A stretch of 64,000 nucleotides of DNA from Anticarsia gemmatalis (lineage: Eukaryota > Arthropoda > Insecta > Lepidoptera > Erebidae). The stretch is from positions 10,806,001 through 10,870,000 of the forward strand of contig NC_134760.1 of assembly GCF_050436995.1 (NCBI RefSeq), given 5' to 3'. The notes under the pieces were generated by a model that ran no database searches, was not told the DNA's origin, and was given only the letters and a program-made list of their open reading frames with translations. The translations under genes and the position numbers were made by a program. Positions 12,969 to 23,639 of this stretch are shown here, one piece after another (the stretch's first letter is position 1; each line of letters begins with the position of its first letter).

Positions 12969-13726
12969 CTATTATTATAGAAATCTACGAATATCTTGAA
13001 ATGCTCAAAAGTGTTTGGACGTGGCACGTTGTTAGGCAATTACACGTTATAGTATAAAAAATAACTAGATAAAAAGTCGCTGAAATTATGAACCCACAAT
13101 AAGTGTTATTAGAAATGTTCATTGAAGGAAGGTATTATATAAAAGCTTCTAAGTCGAGTCAAGAGGTGCTATTTGTCCTTCAATCAAAGCTAGCAAATAC
13201 ATAACAATATTAATATTTTATTATTTTCATTTCGCATTTAACCTTGTCCAGTACTGGCGCATCTGCTTGGAGTCACTATACCGGTATAGTGGCAAGTGTA
13301 GCATTGTACAACTGGATCAAAACTAGTTTGTTTGTATTTCTTTTGTTTGTATTTGTAGTTTCCTTACATATCATTATGTAGGTACAAGAGACACACATAT
13401 ATTTATTATTTTATTGATTCAATGATTGAACTACATAGTACCTACTAGTACAATATAAGTGCTAATTAAAATCTATATCTATGGTTTTCCTTGTCTAGTT
13501 TTGCGTTCCCCGGTATTAAATGATTCCCTGACATTTATATTAATCAAAACACTGAACTTACAAAGAAACGTTTCTGGTTACAGAATCCTTAATTAGGACC
13601 AGCTATTTGCCAAATTCAAACACTAAAAATATTTGCCTTACTGTCAATAACTCAATCAATAGATAAAGGAAATTCCATTTTAATTTTTCGTCTTACTTTT
13701 GTAGTGTGACATTGGGGATAACTTAT
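12969..13726. other. Gene-free stretch
   Basis: AT-rich; no supported gene, RNA or repeat boundary. Confidence 0.5.
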
Positions 13727-14198
13727 ATGCCATCAAAAACCTTCTGTAAAAACCTCAAGTCTCGCCGTAAAAAGTTGTGAGATCTATATAATACCAAGTC
13801 GATTAATCTATTTAGTCTCTACTTACAGGACCTTCTTTCTTAAGTTATTACATATGTTATTATCATGCCAATTTTAAAAAAATACCTTTAAAACAAATAG
13901 ACCGACCTGGCCATCGCATGATTTGATTATTAGTATGTATCACACTACACAGCACGACAAGAAGTTAATGCTCCTGAAATGTTAATTATGGCTAATTTGT
14001 GTTTTCTTGCGATGACCAAGTCGATCTATTTGTTTTAAAGGTATTTTTTTTAATGGGCATGATAATAACATATGTAATAACTTAAGAAAGAAGGTCCTGT
14101 AAGTAGAGACTAAATAGATTAATCGACTTGGTATTATATAGATCTCACAACTTTTTACGGCGAGACTTGAGGTTTTTACAGAAGGTTTTTGATGGCAT
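13727..14198. mobile_element. Foldback element with arms of about 190 bp
   Basis: The segment 13727-13918 reappears as its reverse complement at 14008-14198, differing at only a few bases, around an 89-bp spacer. The arms begin ATGCCATCAAAAACCTTCTG and its complement. No coding capacity is present beyond shadow frames in the arms. The near-identity of the arms suggests a young foldback or MITE-type DNA element, or a local inverted duplication. It lies about 800 bp upstream of lysozyme copy 1. Confidence 0.85.
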
Positions 14199-14979
14199 CT
14201 CACTTCTTTTTGTAGAGCGAACATAAGTCCAATTTGTATGGAAAGACGTTTTTTTTCATAATTCAACATATTTTCTTATGGGAATGTTGTTCAGTTTCGT
14301 CGGCTAAACACCCTTACCCACCCTTTACCACCTCCCGTTATGCCTCATATAGTAGGTACCTATTTACACCTATTTATTTTATTTTCTACAGTAATAATAA
14401 TTCATTAACTGCAAATGTAACCTTGTAATCTTATACATTTATATGGGATTACAAAGTTATTGTTGCAGTTGGTGTATTTAGAAAACTGGACCGAAATTAG
14501 AAAATATTAAATTTTTCCCATGATTAAGACACTAAACCCTATTTGTATTCTAAATTTTAAGCCTCTAAGTCTGCTAGAAGTACCTTAGACTTTTGATGAT
14601 CGGTGAGTCAGTGAGTCAGTGAGTCAGTGAATCAGTGAGTGACAAAATTCAAAATTTTAACAAGTTGTCATTCTTAAACTACTGGTTCAAATTGACTGAA
14701 ATTTTAAATATACCGTGTTTATACAGTGACTGATTAGTTTCTGAAAATCCAGGCTTATTGTTTTATCCACAACGAAATTATAGGGGTGTCAAAAATAGCC
14801 CGAATTGCTTCGAGAAAAGGATGTTACGGCCGTGCCGCTTTTTTTTTGCTCGACTTGCGGGGGCACTTCCGTGCCCCCAGATAGGGGGTATCTATGATGA
14901 ACAAATTATATAACTTTAATAACTTTTATCAAAATTTTGTTTTTTAACTATGTAATTGACTGCTTATATTTTTTTGCAG
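14199..14979 (+). other. Region upstream of lysozyme copy 1
   Basis: It contains a GTCAGTGA-type microsatellite at about 14603-14640 and a perfect 8-bp GC hairpin (GGGGGCAC, loop TTCC, GTGCCCCC) at 14859-14878. The stretch 14515-14890 has the look of a dispersed repeat. A non-coding first exon and the promoter of lysozyme copy 1 must lie here or further upstream, because a 3' splice site precedes its ATG; I could not place them. Confidence 0.5.
14859..14878. repeat. Perfect GC hairpin
   Basis: Eight perfectly paired bases (GGGGGCAC/GTGCCCCC) flank a TTCC tetraloop, 100 bp before the 3' splice site of lysozyme copy 1. It is probably part of a repeat; a regulatory role is not shown. Confidence 0.5.
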
Positions 14980-15003
14980 ATATTAAAGCGAGAAGCCAAA
15001 AAA

Positions 15004-17298
15004 ATGTACATCAAACCTACACTACTGATACCTGTTTGTTTATTCGGAGTTTTTGTATTTTGGATAACAGGCTCCGCTGGTAAGGAAACGATTATGATAT
15101 TGTAACACTTTTTTAATATATAACTGGTTTAATTATGTACATAACAAACTTATATGTCGTATTATTTGAACAACCCGCACTTGAACAGCGCAGTGGACTC
15201 AAGGCCTAAGTCCCCCCTCGTTAGGAAGAAGACCTTTGTCCAGAAGTAGTTGGGAGATGGGTTTTACTGACTGTCATTGTTTATTGCGGATTATCTTCAA
15301 GATCTAAAAGAATCAAGTGTAGAAAATGTTCCTATATTTTCCTTCGCCATTAAGGAAACCTTTGGTGTGTTGCTTCTGGATTTGAATCTTCGACTCGTAG
15401 GAGGTAAATACTTATACCACTCGGCTATCTTTTCTTATACACAAGGCTAACGATTTTGAAATGTTAAAGTTATTAAAAAGGTCATTTACAACCTGTATAT
15501 TACGAGTGTTTTGGAAAATCCACTTAGGATTATTATATAATCTAATATTCATTCTATGTCAGTATCTCATATCCAATTTTGTAGCAGACAAAAAAAAATC
15601 TTTTTTTCCTTTATCAATCAGGCAAGAACTTACTAAACCACTGGAAGACTTAGCTTAGTGTTACTTTTCAGTATTTTTCCATAAGAAGTGGAGTTGTAGT
15701 TCAAAGACATGGGTATTAAAAGGCAGCTGCTATAGAAAAGAACTGGCAACCACCGATTAGTAATTTAATTCAATTAGCCCAGGTCTGCCCCTGCCTTGGA
15801 CTTCCAGGCCGTTCGGTCATCTATGACGTCTGGCTCCCCAGTATCCATCTAGAAACGCGTTCAAGTCAACTCGCCACCTCCATTTGGGCTTTCCCTGTCG
15901 CCAGTATAATATTGACATTATCAGGGACTATTAATTCATGTCAGTAACATAAGGACTTTACCGATGCTCAAACTAAAAAAAAATGATTTTGAAAAATATA
16001 ACTAGTTACTTTGATTAAGGAAATACCAACGACAAACGACTATTCCTGATATTTTAAGAATAATCAAATAACGGCCATCTCATTTGTGTTTCAGGAACCT
16101 TCATCCCGAACCTAAACGACGCCTGCTACAGATGTCTCTGCTTCGTGCCAACGTCGTGTGACATGACTCACGGCTGTACTGGAGGTTACTGCGGACCCTT
16201 CAACATTTCCAGGGTGTACTGGGTCGATGCTGGCGAAGTGGTGCTGCCGGATGATGACCCTAAGAGGAATCATGGTGAGAATGTTTAAGAATTAGAACAA
16301 AGCTTGTTAACTCTCGGTTGGCAGTTTTATCAGTAGCGCGATTCTGTATAGTCTGTACTGTCGACTATCGAGAGTTTGACATTTAGAATGTACTGAAAAA
16401 TTTGTTTCTACGCCGCCCGTTAGAGGCGCTGTTTAGATTTTTATACAATATTTCTCGATGACAAACCGGTTGTCGGTAGTCGATAGTAGTAGAGAATCGA
16501 GCTGGTCGCGCTTACTTACTGAGCCTGCTAAGTAGTCTTAGTAGACTTGATATGAAACCAACACAATTGATAAAAGTTTCCATAACTAGAATAAACCTTT
16601 ATTAATTGTGTTGGTATCATATGAAAAAATTCTCGAAACTAGTACATATATTATTCCCACTGTCAATGTTACCCAAATGATTCAAAGTTACCCAAATTGA
16701 CCTTACAACATATTAGAATATAAATAATACTGTAACCTCTGCACTGATCTTTTAACACGTTTGTTCATTTAAAATACTGCTTAAAGATTTTTTTTTGTAA
16801 TCTTGTTTTGTTTCAGCGTGGGAGGACTGCGCGAGAAGTTTGCACTGCGCCAAGAGAATTATCGAAGGATACTTAGAAAGGTTTGGAAAGGTAACAAACT
16901 ACTGTAGAATTAACACTTTTTATAACTGTCTCAAGTAAAGATAGTGACATGGTTGAAACTAACTGCACTTGACCCCAAGTAACGATTTAATCATGGATCA
17001 CACAAATATTGAGACCGTGTGGGAATTGAAACTGCGGCCAAGCGGTTCCGGCCACACCACATTGACCAATTGTGATCGCGAAAACACCGCCATTTGTATC
17101 AATTCTCCGTCTTTCTATCGTATGACAGGCTAAAAATGTTTTTGTTTTGTTTCCCAGGACTGTAACGGAGATGGAGTCACAGATTGTTTCGACTATCTGA
17201 TGATCAACGGGAATGGCGGCTACTCCTGCCAGGGTAACCTAAACCGAACACCGAACGGCAGAAGGTGGCTCAAACGATTCGAACAATGCAAATTGTAA
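15004..17298 (+). CDS. Invertebrate-type lysozyme (destabilase family), copy 1
   Basis: Four coding exons: 15004-15079, 16095-16274, 16817-16890 and 17158-17298, all with GT-AG introns (phases 1, 1, 0), giving 156 aa. Residues 1-26 are a signal peptide with a hydrophobic core (VCLFGVFVFW), so the product is secreted. The destabilase domain follows, with the cysteine pattern CYRCLC...C...GC...YCGPF (residues 36-61), then YWVDAG, WEDC and DCNGDGVTDC. Active i-type lysozymes carry a catalytic Glu three residues after the CxxCxC cluster; here that position is Pro44, and the segment carrying the catalytic Asp is shortened. Muramidase activity is therefore unlikely, as known for many insect members. 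N62-I-S is a possible N-glycosylation site. A 3' splice site at 14978-14979 precedes the ATG, so a non-coding upstream exon exists. AATAAA signals are at 17334 and 17413. Confidence 0.93.
15170..15260 (+). repeat. SINE tail fragment (family S1) in intron 1 of lysozyme copy 1
   Basis: AACCCGCACTTG, GTGGACTCAAGGCCTAA, CCCCTCGTTAGG and GACCTTTGTCC match the 3' halves of the S1 SINEs at 29084 and 30345. The head is missing. Confidence 0.6.
15780..15905 (-). pseudogene. C-terminal stub of a non-LTR retrotransposon polyprotein
   Basis: On the minus strand the text reads residues of type GKPKWRWRVDLNAFL, then, after a frame change, DDRTAWKSKAG. This is the pattern GRP..RW..DL..F....DR..W found at the extreme C-terminus of many insect retrotransposon ORFs. 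Frameshifted and 5'-truncated. It sits in intron 1 of lysozyme copy 1, antisense to it. Confidence 0.55.
16335..16502 (+). mobile_element. MITE-like repeat, family E, in intron 2 of lysozyme copy 1
   Basis: It begins CGATTCTGTA and ends CGGTTGTCGGTAGTCGATAG followed by AGAGAATCGAG, matching the right terminus of the complete copy at 32973-33145. The internal blocks TTTGACATT and GTTAGAGGCGCTG also match. Confidence 0.7.
16549..16624. repeat. Short palindromic repeat in intron 2 of lysozyme copy 1
   Basis: ATATGAAACCAACACAATT near 16550 is matched by AATTGTGTTGGTATCATAT near 16606 in inverted orientation, about 76 bp end to end. It may be a very small MITE. It lies between exon 2 and exon 3 and does not touch a splice site. 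Confidence 0.55.
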
Positions 17299-17419
17299 GC
17301 CTATCAATAAGTAGCGACATCTGTTGGTACTATAATAAACTGTGTTGACTAATGACGGCGCTAGATGGCGTTAGTGTTTTGTGAACCAATAGAATAACAG
17401 CTTTGATTTAGGAATAAAA

Positions 17420-17987
17420 ATATTTTTTACTCATTTTGTGTTTCTTTTCAACCACTACCCGAAGATAGTCCAATAAGCAAAAACAAACTCATATCCTTAT
17501 TTCTAAGTCCATAAATAGGAATATGATGCATTAAATAAACTTGTGGGAGCTGCAACAAGATCAGATCCTATAAACAAAAAATGTAGGAGAGGAGTGCAGG
17601 TATTTAAAATGTAACAACGACGACATCAATCCGTTCCAACATCTCTCCTCTCCCAAATCTCCTAATTTCAGAGACACGAAGTTATTAGGCGCATAAAGGC
17701 TTCATCCTGAATATAGCAACAAGCTGTAGAAAAAATACAAGTTTATAGCAAGGCTAAATGGTTTTGACTCGAGAGGGGACCTAGCACTAATACCAGTTTA
17801 TAAGTTCAAGAATCTCGCTCTTTAAGTGCACACTGGCGACATCACAACAAAACGAGAGACTGTGGTAAAACCTGATCTCAGTATACCTTATTATTTCTTA
17901 TACATACATACGGTCGTTTATCATAAAATATATAGTTACACAGTGTACGCGGTACACTAACTTAGCAAAGTTCTCCGCGCGTTTACA
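17420..17987. other. Spacer after lysozyme copy 1
   Basis: No gene seen. Positions 17820-17912 share blocks with 11137-11225, indicating an old dispersed repeat. Confidence 0.5.
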
Positions 17988-18227
17988 TCTATTCTAATAT
18001 TATAAAGCTGAAGAGTTTGTTTGTTTGAACGCGCTAATCTCAGAAACTACTGGTCCGATTTGAAAAAATATTTCAGTGTTAGATAGCCCATTTATCCAGA
18101 AAGGCTATGGGCTATATATCATCACGCTACGACTAATAGGAGCAGAGTAGCAATAAAAAATGTTACAAAAACGGGGAAAATTATGATTCTCTTATGTGAC
18201 GCAAGCGAAGTTGCGCGGGTCAGCTAG
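17988..18227 (+). mobile_element. Non-autonomous Helitron-like element (family A), plus-strand copy
   Basis: It starts TCTATTCTAATATTATAAAG after an A and ends with the hairpin CGCAA-GCGAAG-TTGCG, then CGGGTCAG and CTAG before a T. At 240 bp it is the only copy here in the plus orientation. It has no ORF. Confidence 0.78.
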
Positions 18228-18557
18228 TACTCCATAAACGTGACAATCGTAGTATAAAATCATTTATAACTATCATGTGCATCTTCTATTCAACTACTAC
18301 CGGGTGTTAACCTTCTCCCTTTTGCGCCAGTCACCCATTTTTTCATTACCTACTCTTTTCCAGACAAGTTTTCGTAGTTTATGGTTTCATACTACAGGTT
18401 TTTCAATCTATTAATTTAGGCCAAATACTTCAGTACTAAGACCTACCAATGACAAAATTACAGTTCATGAATATGTCACTAATTTGGAAGATAGAGGCAA
18501 TGAAAAGAGAAAAACACATGGCAACAAAAAAAGAAAGGAAAAGAAGAATATAAACAA

Positions 18558-18840
18558 CTAGCTGACCCGCGCAACTTCGCTTGCGTCACCTAAGAAATGG
18601 GTCAAAATTTTTCCCGTTTTTGTAACATTTTTCATTGCTACTCCGCTCCTAATGACTGTAGCGTGATGTTATATAGCCTAAAGCCTTCCTCGATAAATGG
18701 GCTATCTAACACTGAAAGAATTTTTCAAATAGGACCAGTAGTTTCTGAGATTAGCGCGTTCAAACAAACAAACAAACAAACAAACAAACAAACAAACAAA
18801 CAAACAAACAAACTCTTCAGCTTTATAATATTAGTATAGA
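18558..18840 (-). mobile_element. Helitron-like element (family A) with expanded CAAA tract
   Basis: Minus-strand copy with A/T flanks and both termini intact. The internal CAAA tract, three to four units in sister copies, has grown to about 12 units at roughly 18763-18812, which accounts for the extra length (283 bp against about 245). Confidence 0.78.
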
Positions 18841-18886
18841 TGACTGTACAATTCAAGCAGAACTAAAAGAAGATTATATAGATATA

Positions 18887-19060
18887 TGGCGCAGTGGTTT
18901 AGGTAGGTCGTGAGTTCGATTCCCACACGGAACAATTATTTGTGTGATCCACAAATAATTGTTTTGGGTCTGGTTGTGCTTTGTGTCCGTTGTTTGTATG
19001 TATCTAAAAGTCCCCGCGACACAAGAGCAATTCTTAGTGCGGTCTTTAAAAAAAAAAAAT
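18887..19060 (+). mobile_element. tRNA-derived SINE (family S3)
   Basis: The head GGCGCAGTGGTTTAGGT with GAGTTCGATTCCCACACGG has the A-box and B-box layout of a tRNA. The body (TGTGTGATCCACAAATAATT, TTTGTGTCCGTTGTTTGTAT, CCCCGCGACACAAGAGCAA) ends in an A run. The tRNA middle has been deleted compared with the fuller copy at 63383-63599. The short open frames over it are not genes. Confidence 0.78.
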
Positions 19061-20026
19061 TGTATGTATATTTGTTTGTTAGTGTGCAAGCAACAAGTTT
19101 TACGATTACATTGAACTGCGACAACTGCGACTATGTTCACACAAGAATAAAAAATCACTATATCTACCTGGACATGTACTAATGTGAAGCATTTGTGACC
19201 ACCATCTTGAGAAGAAGATACCTTGTTGATCAGAAACATTCATTTTAATTAGGTAAGTTTTAAGTTTAGTAAGCTAGTGTTTTACTTAAACACTAGTGGC
19301 CCGTACCGACTTCGCACGGGTGGAGATATATTTTGTAGTTTTAGTAGTGATCCTTTTCTTTCTTGCAATTAAAATAGCTTACATTTATCAGAGATAATGT
19401 GACAAACAAATGGTGAAATAATTTTTAAAACCGTCTAGTGCTTTTGAACCAATTCTTTACAAACATTTATACAAATATATCCTCTTATAATATTGGATTG
19501 GAAGCATATTTATATAGATTTTTAGTAGTTTATGTACATAGATTCGTTTACATGTAATAGTAACAATATTTCTGTTTTTTTCTTAAATTATAGTTAATAT
19601 AGACATTTATATAAGGTTTTTTTAATTGAAAAAGGTTTCGAATAATATTGGTTTACGAAGTCTAAGCTACCTAAGCCCATTTAATAATTACGGGCAGAGA
19701 TATTGAAAAATCCAATCGGTTATAAACATGCGATCAGCAATACGTCTCTGTATTTCCGCTCCGGCAGCCTCATTGAGAGAGTATGTGAATAAAATTAAAT
19801 ATTCTTAGCTTTATGACAAAAAACCTCTTCGACATCTTAATATAATAATTAACAAACGTTGATTTTTTTCATACGCCTTTAGACAAAGAGTTCACGATGC
19901 AGATCGCTTAAGGATAAACGAATTAATGACTATATAGGTATCTACTCGCATTGCAAAACTAGAACATAATAATATAACAGGTTAAGCCACATTTCATAAA
20001 TATAATGAAAAATCAACTTTTTGCAG
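19061..20026. other. Spacer before lysozyme copy 2
   Basis: No gene seen. A non-coding first exon of lysozyme copy 2 is expected upstream of the 3' splice site at 20025-20026, but no donor could be assigned. Confidence 0.5.
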
Positions 20027-20048
20027 ATATAAAAAAATACGAGGAAAA

Positions 20049-22166
20049 ATGTACATAAAATCATCTGTTGTGTTGTTCGGAGTTTTTGCCTTTTGGATAA
20101 CTGGATCCTCTGGTAAGAAACATATTATTTCTTGATAATTTAATTATTTTTATGCAACGCTTCATTATCAATGTGTCATCATCATCATCATCTCAGCCGG
20201 GAATCGTCCACTCTGGACAAAGGCCTCCCCCATCGAGCGCCAATAGGACCGGTCCTGGGCCGCCCTCATCCATCGGACTCCGGCAACCCTTACCAGGTCG
20301 TCGTCTTAATGTGTATTAGTAATAAATTATATTACCTGTCTGGTTTTTGAATTAGGAGATTTTTTACCTGTTTAAGACATCACATACATCTTATGATTAT
20401 AATTTTACTTTTATTACTTTATCATCATCCATAGAGTGAGCTTCAAGAGTGCATTTTCACTTAAATAGAACTTGTAATTGTAACATTTTGATTGCTTTCA
20501 AGTAAAATTCAGCTAAGCTTAAGTCTAGCAACTATATTGAATTCGGCTTCCAGTTTCAACGGATGCAGCTGAATAAAAATAAATAAATAAATAAATATTA
20601 TTGGACAACTCACACACGGTCATTTGATTCCAAACTAAGCAGAATACTTGTATTTTACTTGGAACGATTGTCTACCGGACCTCCACAACCTATTTACCTG
20701 AGTTATAACACGATATTGTTTACAAGTATCAAATCCAAATGTATTTTCAGGATCAGCTCTAGAGAACTTAAACGACGCTTGCCTGCAATGCCTCTGCTAT
20801 GCGCAGACTGGGTGTGACATGAACCACGGCTGCACCGGAGGGTACTGTGGACCGTTCAACATATCGAGGATCTACTGGGTTGATGCCGGAAGCTACTACC
20901 TACTACCCAGTGATGATCCTCTAATTCACAATCGTAAGAGATTTACTTCTATTGAAACTGTGGTGACTAGTGCGGTAGGTTGTGATACGAACTCGGTCTC
21001 GGCCTCGATCTCTCAAAGAGGCACCCATAGCCATTTGCGCTCACCGGTCGGTACCACTATGCGGTCACTCCATAGATGGGTGACCGCATAGTGGTATATC
21101 AGCTGAGCGTCTCCGTGCTTCAGAGGGCACGTTAAAAGTCGGGCCCGCTTGTTATCTACTACAATAACAGTCGTTAAGCCATGTCAAAGGCCTTCGGGCG
21201 GCTTGAACAACTTTGACATTAGGATGACCACTAACCATACGTCAAGAAGGAGGTCTCGATCAGATGGATGAGACAGAAGTAACTATTATTGACCAATAGT
21301 ACTGCTATCATTTCTATATATATATTTATATCATTCCATTTTTTTAGTTGATATTAGAATATTTCTCAATAGAAGTCCGGAGTTTGGTATCGTGCCTGGT
21401 ATATGGCAAAGGGTTCACTCTCTTATTGTTAACTAGCTGACCCGCGCAACTTCGTTTGCGTCACATAAGAGAATCATCATTTTCCCCGCTTTGTAACATT
21501 TTTCACTGGTACTCTGCTCCTATGGGTTGTAGCGTGATGATATATAGCCTATAGCCTTCCTCGATAAATGGGCTATCTAACACTGAAAGAATTTTTCAAA
21601 TCGGACCCGTAGTTTCCGAGATGAGCGCGTTCAAACAAACAAACAAACAAACTCTTCAGCTTTATAATATTAGTATAGATGGCGAAACATGGGTGTACTT
21701 CATACACCTGTGCCTATCAAATATTTATACGAGTATAGTCAATCTCAACAAAAGGGTACTTTTAAATATTTTTTTATTTTTGTTATATTTGGACACTTAT
21801 AAAATGTAAAGTAGATAACTAATTATGTTTTTCTTTACAGCCTGGGAAGATTGCGCAAAAGATTATCACTGTGCCAAGCAAATTATTAGGAATTACATAG
21901 AAAAATTTGCAAAGGTAAATTATATTTTTTTATTTATAATTTCGGAGACACACATCGCATTCTCCTTTTGGTCCTTGAGATCCTTTCTTCATCCGCAAAA
22001 GATAAAGAAAGTTCGTATTTTCCAGGATTGTAACGGAGATGGCGTTATTGACTGTTTGGACTATCTGATGATTAACGGGAACGGTGGCTACGGTTGCCAG
22101 TTTCCCTTGGAGCGATCGTCAAAAGGCAGAGAGTGGCTTCAGCGGTTCCAAGAGTGCAGACCTTGA
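20049..22166 (+). CDS. Invertebrate-type lysozyme (destabilase family), copy 2
   Basis: Four coding exons: 20049-20112, 20751-20933, 21841-21914 and 22026-22166, phases 1, 1, 0, giving 153 aa. Residues 1-22 form a signal peptide ending WITGSSG. The mature domain carries CLQCLC at residues 32-37, GGYCGPFNISRIYW, a WEDC motif and DCNGDGVIDC. The position of the catalytic Glu is Gln40, so catalysis of the classical type is unlikely. The NIS glycosylation sequon is kept. Exon layout is the same as in copy 1, and the 3' UTRs of both copies share CGCTAGATGG and GTTAG, so the pair arose by tandem duplication. Intron 3 is only 111 bp, a multiple of three, and has no in-frame stop. AATAAA lies at 22216. 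Confidence 0.93.
20176..20306 (-). pseudogene. C-terminal stub of a non-LTR retrotransposon in intron 1 of lysozyme copy 2
   Basis: The minus strand reads an uninterrupted peptide with the pattern RWMRAAQDRSYWRSMGEAFV and runs into a (GAT)n tail, plus-strand (ATC)n at about 20176-20191. The same C-terminal pattern is found at 60500-60649. The rest of the element is gone. Confidence 0.7.
20577..20670 (-). repeat. 3' end of a family S2 SINE
   Basis: An AAAT tract, then GGACAACTCACACACGGTCA and TTTGATTCCAAACTAAGCAG, matches the minus-strand SINE at 36233-36503. Only the 3' end is present, in intron 1 of lysozyme copy 2. Confidence 0.65.
21020..21252 (+). mobile_element. Family C retroelement in intron 2 of lysozyme copy 2
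   Basis: It matches 7371-7647 over GGCRCCCATAGCC, GGTGACCGCATAGTGGTAT, GGAGGGCACGTTAAAAGTCG and GGCCTTCGGGCGGCTTGAA. It lies less than 100 bp after exon 2. Confidence 0.78.
21433..21679 (-). mobile_element. Helitron-like element (family A) in intron 2 of lysozyme copy 2
   Basis: Both termini are intact on the minus strand (TCTATACTAATATTATAAAG start, CTAG end after the hairpin) and the A/T flanking bases are kept. It ends 160 bp before exon 3. Confidence 0.78.
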
Positions 22167-22269
22167 GTTGAACAAGCAACGTCATCTATCGACATCATAG
22201 TAAACTGTAGTTACTAATAAAAACGCTAGATGGTGTTAGTTTATCGTAAATTATATTATTAAAATTGTA

Positions 22270-23116
22270 TTTTTGTATTTATCTTATCTTTCAGTAAATA
22301 TTATATATTTTTTCCATTTTGTTTTTATTGAAGACTGGAAACCGTAATAACAGTAATTATATCATTTAATGGGAAAAAAACTACTTTTGTAATGTATGGA
22401 TAGGATATCAGTGATGTCAGGACACTGGCTGTTCGTTTCAAGAACCGGGTCGGACCAATAAAGTTATTCCTGAATCTTGATATATTCCGTCAAAATATTT
22501 TCATTTATCCTCATGCCTTGGACAGAACGCAAAAACATGAGCATTGAATATTCATATAAGTTACTTATAAGTAAGTAGATAAATACATATACATACATTA
22601 AATCACGCCAAATATATTAGCCACTTATCAAATTTTCAAACGCCAACAAACAAAATAAAATACTGAGAATTTGTCAATCATCCAAAGTTCTGTATTATCT
22701 GAGCAAACACGTGTCATAATCCGAGTGCATTCCGAGAAAACAGCGCTTCCGCGGAAATCTGTACACGAGGCACAACTTCTATTTCAGTTCAAATTAATGT
22801 TACACCGTTATAATATCACTGAAAATGTGTAAGCTAGAGCTACATCTTTATATATATAATTCTTCTGTAAGTGTGTATGTCACTGAACTTCTCTTAAACG
22901 ACTGGACCGATTTTGATGAAATTTTTTGTGTGTGTTCAAGGGGATCTGAGAATGATTTAGATTATTAAAAAAAGTTTAAAATTTTCAGATTAAAGACGTG
23001 TAGACAGGACAACGCTAGTTGCTATATATTTTTTCTTCAATATAAGAAAGAGATACAACGCTTGGCAGTTTCTTCCTTGTAATTACATATTGATATGCGA
23101 TCACCTAATAGTTACT
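22270..23116. other. Spacer after lysozyme copy 2
   Basis: No gene seen. It contains the Helitron-like family B copy listed separately; the rest is AT-rich and unassigned. Confidence 0.5.
22861..23018 (+). mobile_element. Family B repeat, Helitron-like, 3' end damaged
   Basis: It shares TCTTCTGTAAGTGTGTATGT, CGACTGGACCGATTTTGATG and TTCAAGGGGATCTGAGAATG with 28612-28807 and 38593-38761. The complete copies end in a hairpin (GACAG...CTGTC), GGGTCCG and CTAG, like a Helitron 3' terminus. This copy has lost the second hairpin arm but still ends CTAG. The 5' flanking base does not fit the A/T rule, so the class is uncertain. Confidence 0.5.
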
Positions 23117-23262
23117 ATTAACTACGGACAACCGGCTAGCTGCAAATTTTACTTGAAAACCTGATCAACGCCTCTAGCGGACGCTGTAGGAACTATTTTT
23201 GCAGTACATTTTAGATGTCAAACTCTCGCTTCCCTATAGCCTCGACAGCAGAGAATCGCTAG
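23117..23262 (-). mobile_element. MITE-like repeat, family E (partial)
   Basis: ACAACCGGCTAGCTG, ACGCCTCTAGCGG, GATGTCAAACTCTCG and a GAGAATCG end match the other family E copies. Confidence 0.65.
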
Positions 23263-23639
23263 AAACTAATAACAAATTATTTTTTTGTTTCAAAATGCCA
23301 CGGGGTTTTTTACGATTGCCGTCCCAAATGCTGTTCAAACAGTATGGTAAATTTAAACGCAAACAAAATAGCAGGGCGAGAAAATTCGAGTGTACCTACA
23401 CCAATTATTTAATATATGAGATTTATGCCTAAAATAAAACTTCGAGCACGTCTTTTAATAATTAGGAACGCTTTGAGGGCTAGTTTTTGAAAAAATAATA
23501 AACCTACCTAAAGCTAAAAAAAAGCCAAAAGTGTCAAGTCACAGCATCTGGTTGCGATACGACGAACATCGAGCAATCAAATATGATTCGTATTAATGTT
23601 TAACTGAAAAGCGGACTTACATTTTGCAAAGCGAAAATT

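Noticed and set aside
14603..14640. GTCAGTGA repeats as a possible CRISPR-like or satellite array
   Set aside because: Units are only 8 bases with no spacers and run for under 40 bases; it is a simple microsatellite in a eukaryotic genome.
18874..19239. Overlapping frames of 90 and 121 codons on both strands
   Set aside because: They cover the S3 SINE at 18887-19060 and its flank; the same text recurs at 63383-63599 without these frames.
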